From assembly GCA_031835245.1 (NCBI GenBank), contig JAVKOQ010000325.1:15001-58018 (forward strand): a DNA stretch of 43,018 nt, written 5' to 3'. Below are positions 28,874 through 39,805 of this stretch, piece by piece. The DNA comes from Balamuthia mandrillaris. Taxonomy: Eukaryota > Discosea > Longamoebia > Balamuthiidae. The translations under genes were made by a program, and so were the position numbers. Position 1 is the first letter of the stretch; the number at the start of each line of letters is the position of its first letter. Below the pieces are notes generated by a model. It made no database searches, was not told the DNA's origin, and saw only the letters and a list, made by a program, of their open reading frames with translations.

Positions 28874-30217
28874 ATGCAACAAAGAGGCAAAGGTGGTGCC
28901 GGCGCTCAACAAGGGGGAAAGCGCAAACGCAAAGCCAGCCAACTGGCTGCTCAGGTGGTCTCTGCCGAGGGAACACTGCACGCCTCCGTTGCCTCCTCCG
29001 CCGCCTCCGCCGCCTCCTCTGCGGCGTCCAACCTTTCAAGGAAAAACGCCAAACTGCTGAGAAAAGCGGGAGGACAAGGCACCACCGCCATCAACAAGAA
29101 GAAGCAGAAATGGAGCTTCAAGGTCGTCTTCGACTCCCCTTACGCGCTTCGTTGGCCGCCGTTGGACGAGCCCACCCAAAGGGAGGTCTTGCAGAGGCTG
29201 ACCCTCGAGTTTGGGGAGTACAAACGCAAAGCCAACCGACCCAATCGACGCACTCGCCTTCGCAAGAAGCGAAGAAAAGTGTCTCAGCAACCACAACAAC
29301 CAACAGAAGCTGCAGCCTCTGGAGCTGCGATGGAACAAGTAAGAAAGGAGACTGGTGTTGTGGGCTCAGACCCCGTCATACAACCACCACAGCAGCAAGC
29401 AATGGAAGAGAAGATGCAGATTGCCACGGAGAAATCGCAACAAGAAGAGGACAACCAATCTTCTTCTTCTTCTCCTTCAGAAGCAAAACCAAAAAAAGGG
29501 GATGGAGAGGAGCAACCAAAGAGCAAAGAAAAAGAAGAGGAAGAACAGGAAGAGCAAGAGAAACAAAAAGAAAAGGCTAAAAGGACACGCAGGCAACAGC
29601 TGCTCCGCCGGAAGGTCTGCCTGGGGATCAACGCCGTGACCAAAGCTCTGGAAAAGGGCCGCCCGTTGCGGCTGCTCGTCGTTTGTCGTGATGTCAAACC
29701 GCCGCGTCTCGTGCAGCACCTGCCATCCATGGCCTTTGTCAACGACGTCCCTTTGTGCATTCTTGGTGGAGGAGGAGGAGAGGATGCTTCAAGCCCTAGC
29801 ATTCACTTGGGAAGATGCTTCGGCCTGAGAACGGTTGCCGCTCTCGCTTTCTTTGCTGATGATAACAAAGGCAAGAATGAGAAGCAGAAAGAAAGTGATG
29901 CAACCACGAACGCGAACGATAGTAAAGAGACAAAGAGTTCAGGACGGGTGACGGAAGAAATAAGCGAAGAAGAGGAAAGAGAAGCAAGAGAGGCAGAGGC
30001 ACGATTGGAAGAGTTGATAAAATGGCTAGAAGGAAAAGCGGTTAAGCTGGACATTCCTTGGCTGGAAGGATGTAAGAAGGCAAAGGAGAAAGTGGAGGAA
30101 GCATCCTCCGCAACCGAGAAGAAGCGTGATGACGACCACAAAAGCACAGGAGCAGAGGTTGACGCGAAGCTTTGGCCGTTGCAAGTTAAACAAACGGGAC
30201 CAAAGCGCTCATCTTGA
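28874..30217 (+). CDS. Rpp38/Pop3-like RNase P/MRP protein (L7Ae family)
   Basis: A single exon of 447 residues. Rpp38 binds kink-turn RNA in RNase P and RNase MRP, which mature tRNA and rRNA in the nucleus and nucleolus. The N-terminus is basic (GKRKRKASQ), then FDSPYALRWPPLDEPTQREV parallels the NPYxxRW region of human RPP38. After a Lys/Glu and Gln-rich linker comes the L7Ae core: LRRKVCLGINAVTKALEKG, RLLVVCRDVKPPRLVQHLPS, VNDVPLCILGG, LGRCFGLRTVAALAFF. The tail LDIPWLEGCKK and LWPLQVKQ also matches the mammalian protein (PWLQ, LQPLKI). It is longer than human RPP38 (283) because of charged linkers and an insert after LAFF. The start at 28874 is preceded by a GA-rich leader; the overlapping frame starting at 28711 is a shadow. 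Confidence 0.87.
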   Translation: MQQRGKGGAGAQQGGKRKRKASQLAAQVVSAEGTLHASVASSAASAASSAASNLSRKNAKLLRKAGGQGTTAINKKKQKWSFKVVFDSPYALRWPPLDEPTQREVLQRLTLEFGEYKRKANRPNRRTRLRKKRRKVSQQPQQPTEAAASGAAMEQVRKETGVVGSDPVIQPPQQQAMEEKMQIATEKSQQEEDNQSSSSSPSEAKPKKGDGEEQPKSKEKEEEEQEEQEKQKEKAKRTRRQQLLRRKVCLGINAVTKALEKGRPLRLLVVCRDVKPPRLVQHLPSMAFVNDVPLCILGGGGGEDASSPSIHLGRCFGLRTVAALAFFADDNKGKNEKQKESDATTNANDSKETKSSGRVTEEISEEEEREAREAEARLEELIKWLEGKAVKLDIPWLEGCKKAKEKVEEASSATEKKRDDDHKSTGAEVDAKLWPLQVKQTGPKRSS

Positions 30218-30335
30218 CAAACTCCTGTTTGTCTTTTTGTTTTACTCAAAAAAAAAGCTTTTCTAAGTTTTCTTATTCTGCAAAAGGATCATAGACATTT
30301 TTGTTACAGGTCATCGTTCTCTCTCTCTTTGCGGT

Positions 30336-31600
30336 TTACTTTCGGTAAACATCCTTTCTCGCTGCGAAACTTCGCGTTTGTGGTTTCGCTTCCGTTGTTT
30401 CCTGTTCTTTCTCTCCTCCATTACTTTTACCATCAGCAACAGCAACGCCGCCAGAAGAACCTCTCCATTCTGTTCTCTGCAAACTGGCATGTTTACGCAA
30501 TGCGACTCCTTGTTGGGAGGACGGGAGTGGTTTTGGCGTTTGTTGTTTTGTTTGAGGTTCAGGCGAAGAGGATGGCGAAGAAGAGGAAGAATGTGGAGAG
30601 CCTTTCCATTCGTGCCGTTGCAGACTGGCATGCTTTCTCAAGACAGGAGCTGGTTTGGGTGTTTGCTCTTTTTTAGCTCCTCCATCTGCTCCTTCTTCTT
30701 GATTTGTGGAACCAGGACCGCGTGGAGTGCAAGGCAAGGAGACGCTCCCGCCTTGTGAAGAGGAGAGGGAGCCTTTCCATTCGTGCCGCTGTAAGCTTGC
30801 ATGTTTGCGCAGAGGAGCTCCACTGGGCGCTTGTTTCGGGCTTCCACTTCCTTTTTGGTCCTTTTGCATGGAGTCATGTCGTTGCTTCCATCCTCGAACG
30901 TCAGCACCGGAAGTTGAAGTAGAAGAGGAAGAGTTTCGCAACGCTTCTTCCAGAGAGGATATGGAGTGCACTGCTCTTTCTCTGCCTTTGCTAGGCGATG
31001 CAGCGTCATCTCCCTCCTCTTCGTCCCCATCATCATCATTCCCACCGGAAGAAGACGAGACAAGAGGCAAGCTGTTCAGCCAACGTCTTCGTTTGCCTCC
31101 TCCATGGACTCCTTTGATCTTTCTGTTCTTCTTCTGAAAGGCCTCCCATTGTCGCAGCTCCTCCTCCGTGAGCGGTGAGGAGAGAGTGGAACGAGTGGGA
31201 TGACTCCCTCCCGATCCGCTCTCCACAAACTTCTTGAACTCCTCCGCTCTCTGTTGGGAGATCTCCTCTTTTTCCTTCTCCTCCTCCAGCAATGCTTTCA
31301 GCCGCAACTCAGCCTCTTTTTGCAGCTCCAAACGTTCCATTACAGACATACCGGAGAGCAAGTTGGAGCGAAGAGATTCCCTGGTTTGGCTTTCGTCTTC
31401 TTCGTCTTCCTTGTCATCGACTCCGCTTTTGCCTCGTGTTAAGGAGAGGGAATGTCCGTGAACTCGTATTTCTGTGTACTTCTCGTCTATGAGTAGCTTT
31501 GCTTGCTCTGCTTTCTTCTTTGCGACCTCTGTTAAGTGCTCTGATGATGATTTGTTTAAACAACATGAGTAATGCCCACAACAATAGCGAAGAAAGCGTG

Positions 31601-31635
<35 letters not shown>

Positions 31636-32932
31636 CGGGAAGGTTTAAGTACTGTCTTGCGATTCTTCTTGATGTTTGGTGGCTTGAATGCATTGACGTA
31701 GGTCTCGTACCCATTCTTCCTTGTCAGCAGGCGTTGATGCACACAACCAATAAATATCTCGAGGAGTTACCAACTTGTTTGCGCAAGAACAGGGTAAGTT
31801 CGTGCTTTGTTGTGACGATGAAGAGACGAAAGAAGAAAATGAGATAATATACCTCGAAGCCATTTTGCTTGTCTCCATCATCCCCAACGTTAACGACAGA
31901 CGTTCTGCTGAGACTCAACCGACCTTCAACCTCGACTGTGCTCTGGGCTAACGCTGCGCGTCGTAAGTTAACCTTGCTGCCACTGGGCTGACCTTTCTTG
32001 GAGGCATGTTGTTGCGGAAGTTTGCAGGAGAGAATCATGTCGTTGAAGAGGATGAACCACTTCTCCACCATTTCGCCTTTCTCGTTGACCAGTTTGAGGG
32101 ACCCTTCTCGCACGAATCGTCGATGTGGATCTATGATGCTCTATATGACATTTGTTTGTTTGGATGGGAGACATAAGGAATTAGGAGAGAGAGAGAGAGA
32201 GTGAGAGAGAGAGAGAGAAGACAGGAAGAGAGCAAGTGAAACACAAAACAACAGAGAGAGGTGAAGTACCAAGCCTTGATTGATAAGTCCAGACTGTATA
32301 GCCATCACTTTCTGTACGCTCTGTGCATCTCTGACCTTCTCGTTGATGTTATGGGCCGTCTTCTTGATGCTCTCCAACGCCTCCTGAAGGTTGCTGTGAT
32401 CCAAATGATCCTTCCACGTGTGCTTCAACAGGTCCTGAAGCAGGAGCTGGTAGCGAGGGATCCGTTGAATGGGAACCACCAAAAGGGTTCCGATCTTGAC
32501 GCCCTCCATCCCCAAGTCCTTCATTCCTTTCTCCACAAACATGGAAAAGCGAGATGACTTCTTATAGGTCTGTTTTTGTTTTTCAGTTAGGACAGTAAAG
32601 AAGGCAAATATGAAAAAGATAAGCAAAGAGAAAGAACAACAGAAAAAGAACAACATAACAACAGAACAAAAGGAAACAAGGAAGGGAATAACAAAAAAAA
32701 AAGATACCTCCAAAAGGTTGATCGCTTCGCCAAAGTGAATGGCATAGTCGCTGTAGACGTTGAGCAAACCCGCTCGTTTGATGAAGATATCGCCTATCAG
32801 TTGGTTTGGGAACCAGTTCTTCTCCACTCGTTCGGCCAAAGCCTCGCTTAGTTCTGTGTTGATCTGAAATATCACCTCTATCTTTGAGAAAATGATTTTT
32901 GTCTGTTTTGAAAGAAAGCAATAAGAGCTGGT

Positions 32933-32974
<42 letters not shown>

Positions 32975-33588
32975 GAGAGAATAAAAAAAGGGATGAAAGA
33001 TAAAGAAGAAGAGTGCAAGTACCTCGGATTCGCCGAGGAGAGGCCGGCCTTGCTGGGCAGCTTCTTTCAGCGGGTTTAGAAAGACCTTCAGATAAAAAGG
33101 GGTTGGCAGAGTAAATACGTTTAATAAGAGAGAAGAGAGAAAGAGAGAGAAGACAGGAAGAGAGCATGGAGAAGGAAAAAGAGAGAGGAGAAGAGAGAGA
33201 AGCAAAGAGAAACATAGAGGAGCAAAGAAATGAGAGAGATTGAGAAGACATACGTCAATGACTTGTTTGAGTTGCTGCAAGTAGGAGCGCTCCGTGGCCA
33301 ACATCTCCTGCACGATCAATGTGCGATACTTGTGCAACTTCACTGTTATTTTCACGACCAACAACAACAACACATAACGTGGTTAACGGATGGATTAACG
33401 ATAAAAATAAAAAGCTCGTTATAGGCAGGGCTTGTCATTATTTTCACTTTTCGGTCGGTCGGGGGGAGAGGGAAGCCACACGCACCTAGCTTGCGGTACT
33501 CTGTTGTCAGGGCATAGCGACGCCAGGCCGATTGTATGGTCTTGGCGGCTTTGGTCTGGTGCCACTTGGTGTCTCTGATTTGACTCAT
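30336..33588 (-). CDS. RhoGEF with IQ motif, DH and PH domains and repeat tail
   Basis: Eight exons (33486-33588, 33254-33342, 33023-33085, 32708-32902, 32270-32569, 31853-32140, 31653-31773, 30336-31540) encode 787 residues. It should catalyse GDP/GTP exchange on Rho/Rac GTPases at the membrane and cytoskeleton. An N-terminal IQ motif (AAKTIQSAWRRYALTTEYRK) should bind calmodulin. The DH domain spans about 35-250 (TLIVQEMLATERSYLQQLKQ, IFSKIEVIFQINTELSEALA, KIGTLLVVPIQRIPRYQLLL). The PH domain spans about 257-385 (VREGSLKLVNEKGEMVEKWF, FILFNDMILSCK, RDIYWLCASTPADKEEWVRD). The last 400 residues are mostly disordered, with a short coiled coil (EAELRLKALLEEEKEKEE) and three near-identical copies of LRKHASLQRHEWKGS plus a fourth worn copy. 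Several introns carry GA tracts on the plus strand (CT on the coding strand). It converges with the Rpp38-like gene, 118 bases apart. Confidence 0.95.
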
Positions 33589-33938
33589 TCTTCCTTCCTT
33601 CCTTTCTACTCCACCACCGTTATTTTATTATTATAATAATGTGTTTTTTTTTTTGTGTTTTTTTTCGGGTCCTTCTCTATATATAAATTATTATTATTAT
33701 TTCAATTCAATATGATGATAATAGTTATTATAGACTTCCCCTCCAGCGCTGCCTCTTGAGGGCAGTTCGTTCCGTTTTTGCTTCAAACACTTTCTATCAA
33801 CGCCTTTTCGATAAAGACACAACAACAGTTGTTTTTTCTTTATCGCATTTTCCGACCTTTTTTTTTATTATTTTTATTTTATATTGTTTCTCCTGTCGAC
33901 ATCTTTCATGACGACATGAATATTTCTTGTATAATTGA
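33589..33938. promoter_or_regulatory. AT-rich divergent promoter region
   Basis: This spacer separates the RhoGEF (-) and PhyH-like (+) starts. It is strikingly AT-rich (TTATTTTATTATTATAATAA, TATATATAAATTATTATTAT) around 33620-33735, with TATA-like sequence near 33678. No gene is seen. Confidence 0.5.
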
Positions 33939-35163
33939 ATGACGGAAACCTCATATTGTGACACAAACGAGACCAGTATCCAGAAGAAATTTGCCCAACC
34001 GGTACCGCTAAACATTCGGACAGAGCCTTCTTGCCCTTTTCTTTCTCTGGCAGCATCAGGGAATAGAACAAAAAAAATACTGGTAAAGCCAAAGGGAATG
34101 TCGTTCCTGTCGGCGCAACACGCGGCCAAAGTCGTTCAGATGAACGGCTTCTACCACCTCGAAGGTGCCTTTGACCCCCGCTACATCGCCCACCTTCACG
34201 CCGAGTTCATGCAGCACTTTGAGCATCACCTCCGCTCCCGCCCGAAGCCCAATCGCGGTCCCCATCGCTATCAGCTGCTCCTCCCCCTCAACGAGCTCTT
34301 CACGGCGGAGCGCCTCCTCTGCAACCCGGCCTTCTTCTCCGTCGTTCGCCTGCTCCTGGGAGAGGACTGCATCTTGGGGCTGATGTCCGCGCATGTGGCA
34401 CTACCCGGCTGCGAGGAGCAGAACGCCCACATCGACTACGAGCCGCTCTTCGACACCTTCTTGCCCTTGCCTCCTTACTGCATCTATGTGCATGTGCCGT
34501 TGGTTGACATCACTGCTGAAAACGGTCCCACTGAGTTTTGGCAAGGTTTCTATTGTTCTGTAACCTCTTTGCTCTCCTCTGCTTCTTATATATTTTTTTA
34601 TTCTTCATGTTCCAAAGGTTCACCGCATTTGGCGATAAGCTCGACCATCTCATCCCTGTCAGAGTTTCACACGTTGCCGCTTTCGGAGCTGCCCTCCACC
34701 GCGGTGTTGGCCAAGGCCGGGGATGTCATCATCAAGGACATGCGTTGCTTCCATAGAGGAACCGCCAATAAAAGCCAGCAACCGCGGCCCATGCTCAGCC
34801 TTGTTTATTGCAAGAAGTGGTATCGCATTCCTTATGGTTTGTTTCCTCCTTTCTTTCTCGTTGTTTCTTCTTCTTTCTTTCTTGCTTTCTTTCTTTCTTT
34901 CTTTCTTTGTTTCGGCCGTATCTTTCTCTTCGATGTGTTGATGGACGCGTCAAACAGAGAAACTGTACAGAGAGGAAGGCTATCCGGTCCATCGGATCCC
35001 CACCAGCTTGCAGCTCTCCTCCCAAGTGCGTTCGTTGCTGCGGTTCTGCGACCATTCCTCCCTTTCCTCCCTTGACAACAAAGAAGAGCAAGCACAAGAG
35101 CAGGACAAAATAGAGGAGGGCGAGGCGCATGCCAAGCTGGCCGAGCAACAGCAGCAATATTGA
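33939..35163 (+). CDS. PhyH-family 2OG-Fe(II) dioxygenase
   Basis: Three exons (33939-34545, 34618-34836, 34958-35163) encode 343 residues. Phytanoyl-CoA hydroxylase-like enzymes oxidise diverse small molecules with O2 and 2-oxoglutarate; the substrate here cannot be read. The iron triad is present: HxD in QNAHIDYEP (H164, D166) and the distal His in DMRCFHRGTANKS (H248). The 2OG-binding Arg follows in QPRPMLSLVY (R259). Other family marks are VVQMNGFYHLEGAFDP (entry to the fold), PLVDITAENGPTEFWQGSPH and AGDVIIKDMRCFHRG. The C-terminus (YREEGYPVHRIPTSLQL and a Gln/Glu tail) lies outside the core. There is no clear peroxisomal PTS1. A start further in (MSFLSAQHAAKVV, near 34098) would remove a weak N-terminal leader. 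It is followed at 171 bases by the small gene on the same strand. Confidence 0.92.
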
Positions 35164-35334
35164 ACGACGCCTTTTCTTTCTTGTCGTTGTTGTTTTGTTT
35201 ATGTCGTTTTGTTGAATACTTTTATTCAAATTTCTTTCTTTATTCATTCATATTTCTGTTTAAAACTTTTTATTTATTTTAATTTTACATTTTTAAAAGT
35301 ATTAAAAAAACAAAACAACAAAAGTGAAGAGGGA

Positions 35335-35761
35335 ATGTCAGTCTATCCCTTGGACAAGAACAGAGAACTGCTGAAGCAGTACACCGACGAGGAGGGCGTC
35401 ATTCATAAGATCTTCCGCCTCTACAGCCCTCAAGGCGAGCACATCGACATCGAGTACGCTCTCTCTCACCTTTTCGCTTCTCTCCTCTCCTCTCTTCGCT
35501 CCTCTTCGCTTCTCTGCTTCTCTGCCTCTCTCTTCTCTGCTTCTCACAAATAACAAACCACAAAGTGTGGAAGAGAAACTGCCACCCTCCATGCGACCAG
35601 AGCCAGAGAAGAGGCCATTCCTGGAGGGTGAGTACAGGCGGGTGATCTCGGAGGAGCAGCTGGAAGGGGGCTACCTCTACAAAACCGTCCTGGTGGACCG
35701 CACGGACGGCTGGCACGAGTATCGCATCACCGAAAAGATTCCTTCTAAAAAAGAAAAATAA
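35335..35761 (+). CDS. Small conserved-looking protein, unknown
   Basis: Two exons (35335-35453 and 35566-35761) with a 112-base, phase-2 intron encode 104 residues, starting MSVYPLDKNRELLKQYTDEE and continuing VIHKIFRLYSPQGEHIDDVE, a Pro/Glu link (PPSMRPEPEKRPFLEG) and YRRVISEEQLEGGYLYKTVL with a final VDRTDGWHEYRITEKIP. The base composition, splice sites and the balance of residues say it is a real gene. I do not recognise the family. It has no signal peptide or transmembrane helix. The alternating hydrophobic pattern suggests a small beta-rich fold. The intron is a CT-rich coding-strand tract. Confidence 0.75.
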
Positions 35762-36097
35762 TGAAGAAAAGTTATCTTATGTTTTAAAAAAAATGTGTTT
35801 AGTGACTTTGTGCATTCAAAAAAATAATTAAAAAAGAATAAATAGGTGGTGGTGGTGTTGTGTTCATCAGCAACGTATGCAAAAAACAAAAACGAAGAGA
35901 GAAAGAGAAATGAATGAAGAAGAAGAAAAATACTATGCCATAAAGATAATAAAAAAAAGAGAGACGGATAAACTAAAGAGGCATCGCCCACAAAAAAAAA
36001 GTAATATACCGTTCCGCCCATTCTAGCTAAAGTTTTTTTTTTGAGGCATCTGCATCCAACGTCGTTATCGTCGTCGTCGATATTGTTGTTGTTTTTT
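35762..36097. terminator. Convergent 3' region, A-rich
   Basis: The small plus-strand gene and the minus-strand homeodomain gene end here. The stretch is rich in A-tracts with AATAAA-like sequences (AATAAATAG near 35838, AATAAAAAAAAG near 35948) and TATTGTTG. It probably contains both polyadenylation sites. No gene is seen. Confidence 0.5.
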
Positions 36098-38403
36098 TCA
36101 TAATTGTTTTGCTGTCGCCATCAAAGAAGAAGGGTGATCTTCCTTTTGTCGTCTATCCTTTGCTCGTTTGTTTTGGAACCAGTTCTTCACCTTTTGCTCC
36201 CTCATTCGCAACTGCTGCGCCGCTTTTCTCACGACGCGCGGCGAGGGGAAGGGTCCATGAGAGTAGATCTCCTCCAGGATGGCCACTTGCTCGGGGTTGG
36301 CCCTCTTCCTCTCCAACGGGCGGCGTCGCTGTCTAGGCTTCCATCCGCCAGATGTCTTTAGGAGTTCAATGCCGCCGTCCCCGATGCTAATCGTTAACTT
36401 TCGGTTGCGTCGCGGTTTCTTGGAAGGAGGAGCAGAATTCTTTTTCTTGGAGTAAGAAGAAGGAGAGGAGGATTCGTCGGCGCTGCGATCGCCACCTTCG
36501 ACCATGAGGTCTGATTCTTGGTCATGATGATCGACATCGCTGTTATCGCTCATGATTTGGGCGGCCTTTCTCTTGATGCGTTGTTTGTCTTCCTCAGTCC
36601 AGCTCGAAGTTGTCGTAGAGTTATTGGACTTCTCCTTAGATTGTTGTGGTTTCTTCTTTCGTCGGAGAAGAGAAGATGAAAAGGAAGAAGAGGATTTTGC
36701 GTTCTTCTTGTTTTTGTTCTTCTTGGAGTCAGAGGTAACAAAGCTTTGCTTCTTTCCCCCGTTACCAAAAGCTTTGTGTACTTGGACATCTTCCTCATAT
36801 TCATCGTCGTCGTCATCCTCATCGTCATCTTCCTCATCATCTTCATAAAAATCTGGTTCCAGATAAGATGTGGAAGAAGAGGGGTAAGACATAACGGGGG
36901 AAGCTGGTGGAGATGAATAGGGTGAACATGTAGGAGTCGTCGAACCAGAGGAAGATGCTGATGTACAAGAAGTAGAAGAAGTACCAAGTGATGATGGAGA
37001 GGCAGGAGAAGAAAATAAGTCTGATGAAGAGCCGGAGGAAGAAGAGGCCGAAGGAGGGCGTTTGCGAAGATTATGAGTGGCAGCTTGAGTCAGCTCATCG
37101 TGTAGAGTCATTGGATTAGCGCTGGTATTGTTGTTGTTGATTTTCTTCTTGTTAGAGAGCGAAATGGTGCCATCATTTGGTGCTGGTAGGAGATCAGGAG
37201 CGAGGCTGTGGCGAAGGTGTGGCTGGGTTAACTCTAAAAGCAGCATGGCGTGCATTCTAATTTCGGGCGGGTCTTCGTTGCTAGTGAGAAAGGGAAAAGT
37301 CAGAAGAAAGCAACAGAAATACATATACAACGGGCTTTGCTTTAGAAAGGACATACTCAGGAGAGCAGAAACTGGCATTTGCGTCGCCAGGAGAAGAAGC
37401 AACCATGGACGTTTGGTAGGAAAGCGCGGAGCTGTCGTTCTTCTCCAACCACCTAGCAGCAATGAGCTTCTTCGGAGTCGGCACTACCACCGTCTTCTTG
37501 GTAACGATTGCCCTCGCTCGCTTCTGTAGGCCAGGGTCCTCTCGGAATACCTCCATTTTGACTTTTTGTTGCGGTTGCCCTTGTGTAGAAACAACGAGAT
37601 CCATTTTCATTCCCTCCTGCTGTTGTTGTGAAGACAGCGACGAATTGGCTTCTCTGGGCGCTGTTGAGGAAGAAGGCGATGAAGGCAATGATGACGGCGT
37701 AGTGAAGGATAAGGAGCGTCCGGAGGAACAAGTACAACTGCTACTGCTATTACTATTGGCGTGGTGGTGGTGATGACCCACAATGGCTACCGTTGCTCTT
37801 CCTCGTCCTCCTTCCGAAGCAGAAGCGGTCGCTGACGATCCCTCTGAAAAAAGCAGAAGAAAGGAGTGTTATAGAGGTGTTATACTTGTGTTATGAGTGA
37901 AAAAGATAGGAATGCAAGCGAGAGGAAGCGAAAAAAAGAGAACGCGCTATAGCACCACGAATGCAATAACGGCCAGCACCACCTAACCGGAGATGTCAGG
38001 CGGGCGGTTGCCGCATTTTCGTGTTTCTCTTTATTAATTCTCTCCTATTACACTCCCTCCGCCAATAATTTTTTTTCCTGCGCCTCTTGAAAAAAAAAAG
38101 AGAGGAAGAAAAAGAAAAGCAAAGGAAAAAGAAAGAAGATAGAACATAACAGAAGAGAGAGAGAGAGATCGCAAAAAAAAAAGGAGCAAAAAAAAAAGAA
38201 ACAGGGACGAAAAAAAAAAGGTAGGAAAAATAAAAATACATACCCATGCGTACAGGCTGTTGAGGCAGGCTATGGTGGCTATGGAGGTGAGAATGGTGGT
38301 GCAAATGGAAGGCATGCTGAGGATGGTGGTTACAACATCCAAACGCGGTGGCGGCAGTCGACGTTCGTCGTGAAAATAATGTGTTCGCGGCGGTGCCGTA
38401 CAT
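36098..38403 (-). CDS. Homeodomain transcription factor
   Basis: Three exons (38244-38403, 37357-37843, 36098-37280) encode 609 residues. The homeodomain lies close to the C-terminus (about 533-592): RKRANPEQVAILEEIYSHG, PRVVRKAAQQLRMREQKVKN and the recognition helix WFQNKRAKDRRQK, a typical helix 3 with N51 and R53, so sequence-specific DNA binding in the nucleus is expected. The length is a standard 60, without a TALE insert. The rest is low in complexity: a His-rich N-terminus (HAFHLHHHSHLHSHHS, then GHHHHHANSNSSSS), Ser/Thr/Pro blocks, a long acidic run (DDEEDDDEDDDDDEYEED) and Lys-rich patches (RRKKKPQQSKEK). A conserved-looking piece before the middle (EDPPEIRMHAMLLLELTQ) may be a separate interaction motif. 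The frame stays open upstream to an ATG at 38478, so the N-terminus could be longer. Confidence 0.92.
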
Positions 38404-39155
38404 CGTATCTCTCCAGAAAAAGAAACGATTTTTTGTTTCAGTGGTTGTCGTTACGCCAACAACGCTGAAAAAAAACAAGAGAGAGGAGGAGGAAGAGGAA
38501 GAATTTCGGTAGCAAGCGACCGGTCCTTCTTTAGTGGCAGCAGTGAAATAGCAGTAACAGTGTATCGCTACTGTTATTTAAAAAAAAATAAGAGAAAAAG
38601 AGAAGAGTAACAAATAAAAAAATATTGCTTCAGCGGAAGAGTTAGCTGGCGAAGAAACCTTCTAACAAGCGTGTCAAGTGATGGATACTCCGAACATACA
38701 CAGAGCCACCACCCCACAGCACGCACTAAAAAAAAAAAATAATTAACAAAAAAAGGTGTTATGAGTTGTCGAACGCTTTCGAAAGAAAAGAAACGCGCGG
38801 TACACCACTTCGCATTCGTCAACGGTTGGTTCCGACGAGCGCCGCCGGTGACACGTAGTGACACATCACTATGGTTTGAACCCGCAAAGAAAAAAAATTT
38901 CAAACCACTGTGAATGAGCACCTTGCATGCGTGAGGCCTGGGGGCACAGACAGGACAAAACCCATTTCACGGGTGCCTGTCATCGTGTCTGTCATCTGCA
39001 TCAACCTCGTCGTCGTCGCCCCTTCCTATGTGACTCTTGAATGATTATTATGAATGATTATAACGGAGAGGCGGAGATGATATTGATGCTATCCGCTTTT
39101 TTTTTTGGTGTCGTGCGGGGGCGGAGTACTGCTCCGCTTTCCATCTAGCTGTTCC
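38404..39155. promoter_or_regulatory. Upstream region of homeodomain gene, no gene seen
   Basis: The stretch mixes A/T tracts with GC-richer blocks. It has small inverted repeats: TAACAGT and ACTGTTA near 38550-38575, and CAGACAGG with partners near 38950-38990. Two CCAAT-type boxes face each other at about 39154 (ATTGG) and 39220 (CCAAT). It is the likely promoter region of the homeodomain gene. No coding exon could be supported. Confidence 0.4.
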
Positions 39156-39324
39156 TTATTGGTCAGAGTTGTAGTTTGTTCCCGCTACAACTTGTTTGAA
39201 AGGAAATCGGTTTATTCGGACCAATGGGAAATCACAGAGAAAGTGGGAGATTTCGTCTGATTTTTGAGTGGTGATGAATGACATCAGCGTAGTAGAAACA
39301 GTAGAAACGCTTTGGCTAAGAAAG

Positions 39325-39379
<55 letters not shown>

Positions 39380-39533
39380 CCCGGCCGAGGTGCTCAGAGT
39401 TGTGCGGGACAGCAGCTGACGATATGGAAGTTGCAGCGCAGCACCGCCAAAAGCGGGCCGAAGAAACACAGGAGGAGGAGGGGTCCCGACCAAACCCCAA
39501 AGCTTCCAAGCCAGCATGTTGCAAGTCTTCCAT
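39156..39533 (-). CDS. Possible small gene, unrecognised
   Basis: From ATG 39531-39533 the minus strand is open for 125 codons: MEDLQHAGLEALGFGRDPSS, then a Cys/Ala/Ser-rich stretch, then through the (CT)n tract (Leu-Ser repeats), then STVSTTLMSFITTQKSDEIS and VRINRFPFKQVVAGTNYN to a TAA. The (CT)n part could instead be an intron (donor at 39380, acceptor CTTTCTTAG near 39318), which would change the C-terminal frame. The plus strand is also open over part of it. The orientation of the CT tract agrees with the strand rule seen in other genes here, but no homology supports it. Confidence 0.28.
39327..39377. repeat. (GA)n microsatellite
   Basis: About 25 copies of GA on the plus strand. In other genes of this window such tracts lie in introns with CT on the coding strand, which here points to minus-strand transcription. 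Confidence 0.9.
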
Positions 39534-39805
39534 CGTGCTAAACTTCTTGTGATGATGTCCACGGGAGCCAGTTCCTGCTAGGACGATTACGGAAGGTTAG
39601 ACGTGACGTCCTTTCGCAGTTACTCCCATAAGGTTAGGAGCAGCATAAAGAAGGTGAGAGAGAAGAGAAAGCACGAGAGACAGAATAAGGAAGAGGATAG
39701 AGAAAGCAAGAATGAAGAACAAGCATTTCTGTACAACGTTCTTTTATGTTTTTCTCCTTCCTTCAACTTATATGGAGGGCATCTTCAGCTCTTTTTTTGC
39801 ACTAT

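Noticed and set aside
28711-29580. A 289-codon plus-strand frame overlapping the Rpp38-like gene
   Set aside because: It is in another frame than the L7Ae-type core, is unusually rich in Arg and Gln without motifs, and ends inside the Rpp38-like gene.
36552-36848. Plus-strand frames opposite the homeodomain gene
   Set aside because: They are low-complexity shadows of its acidic and Lys-rich coding sequence.
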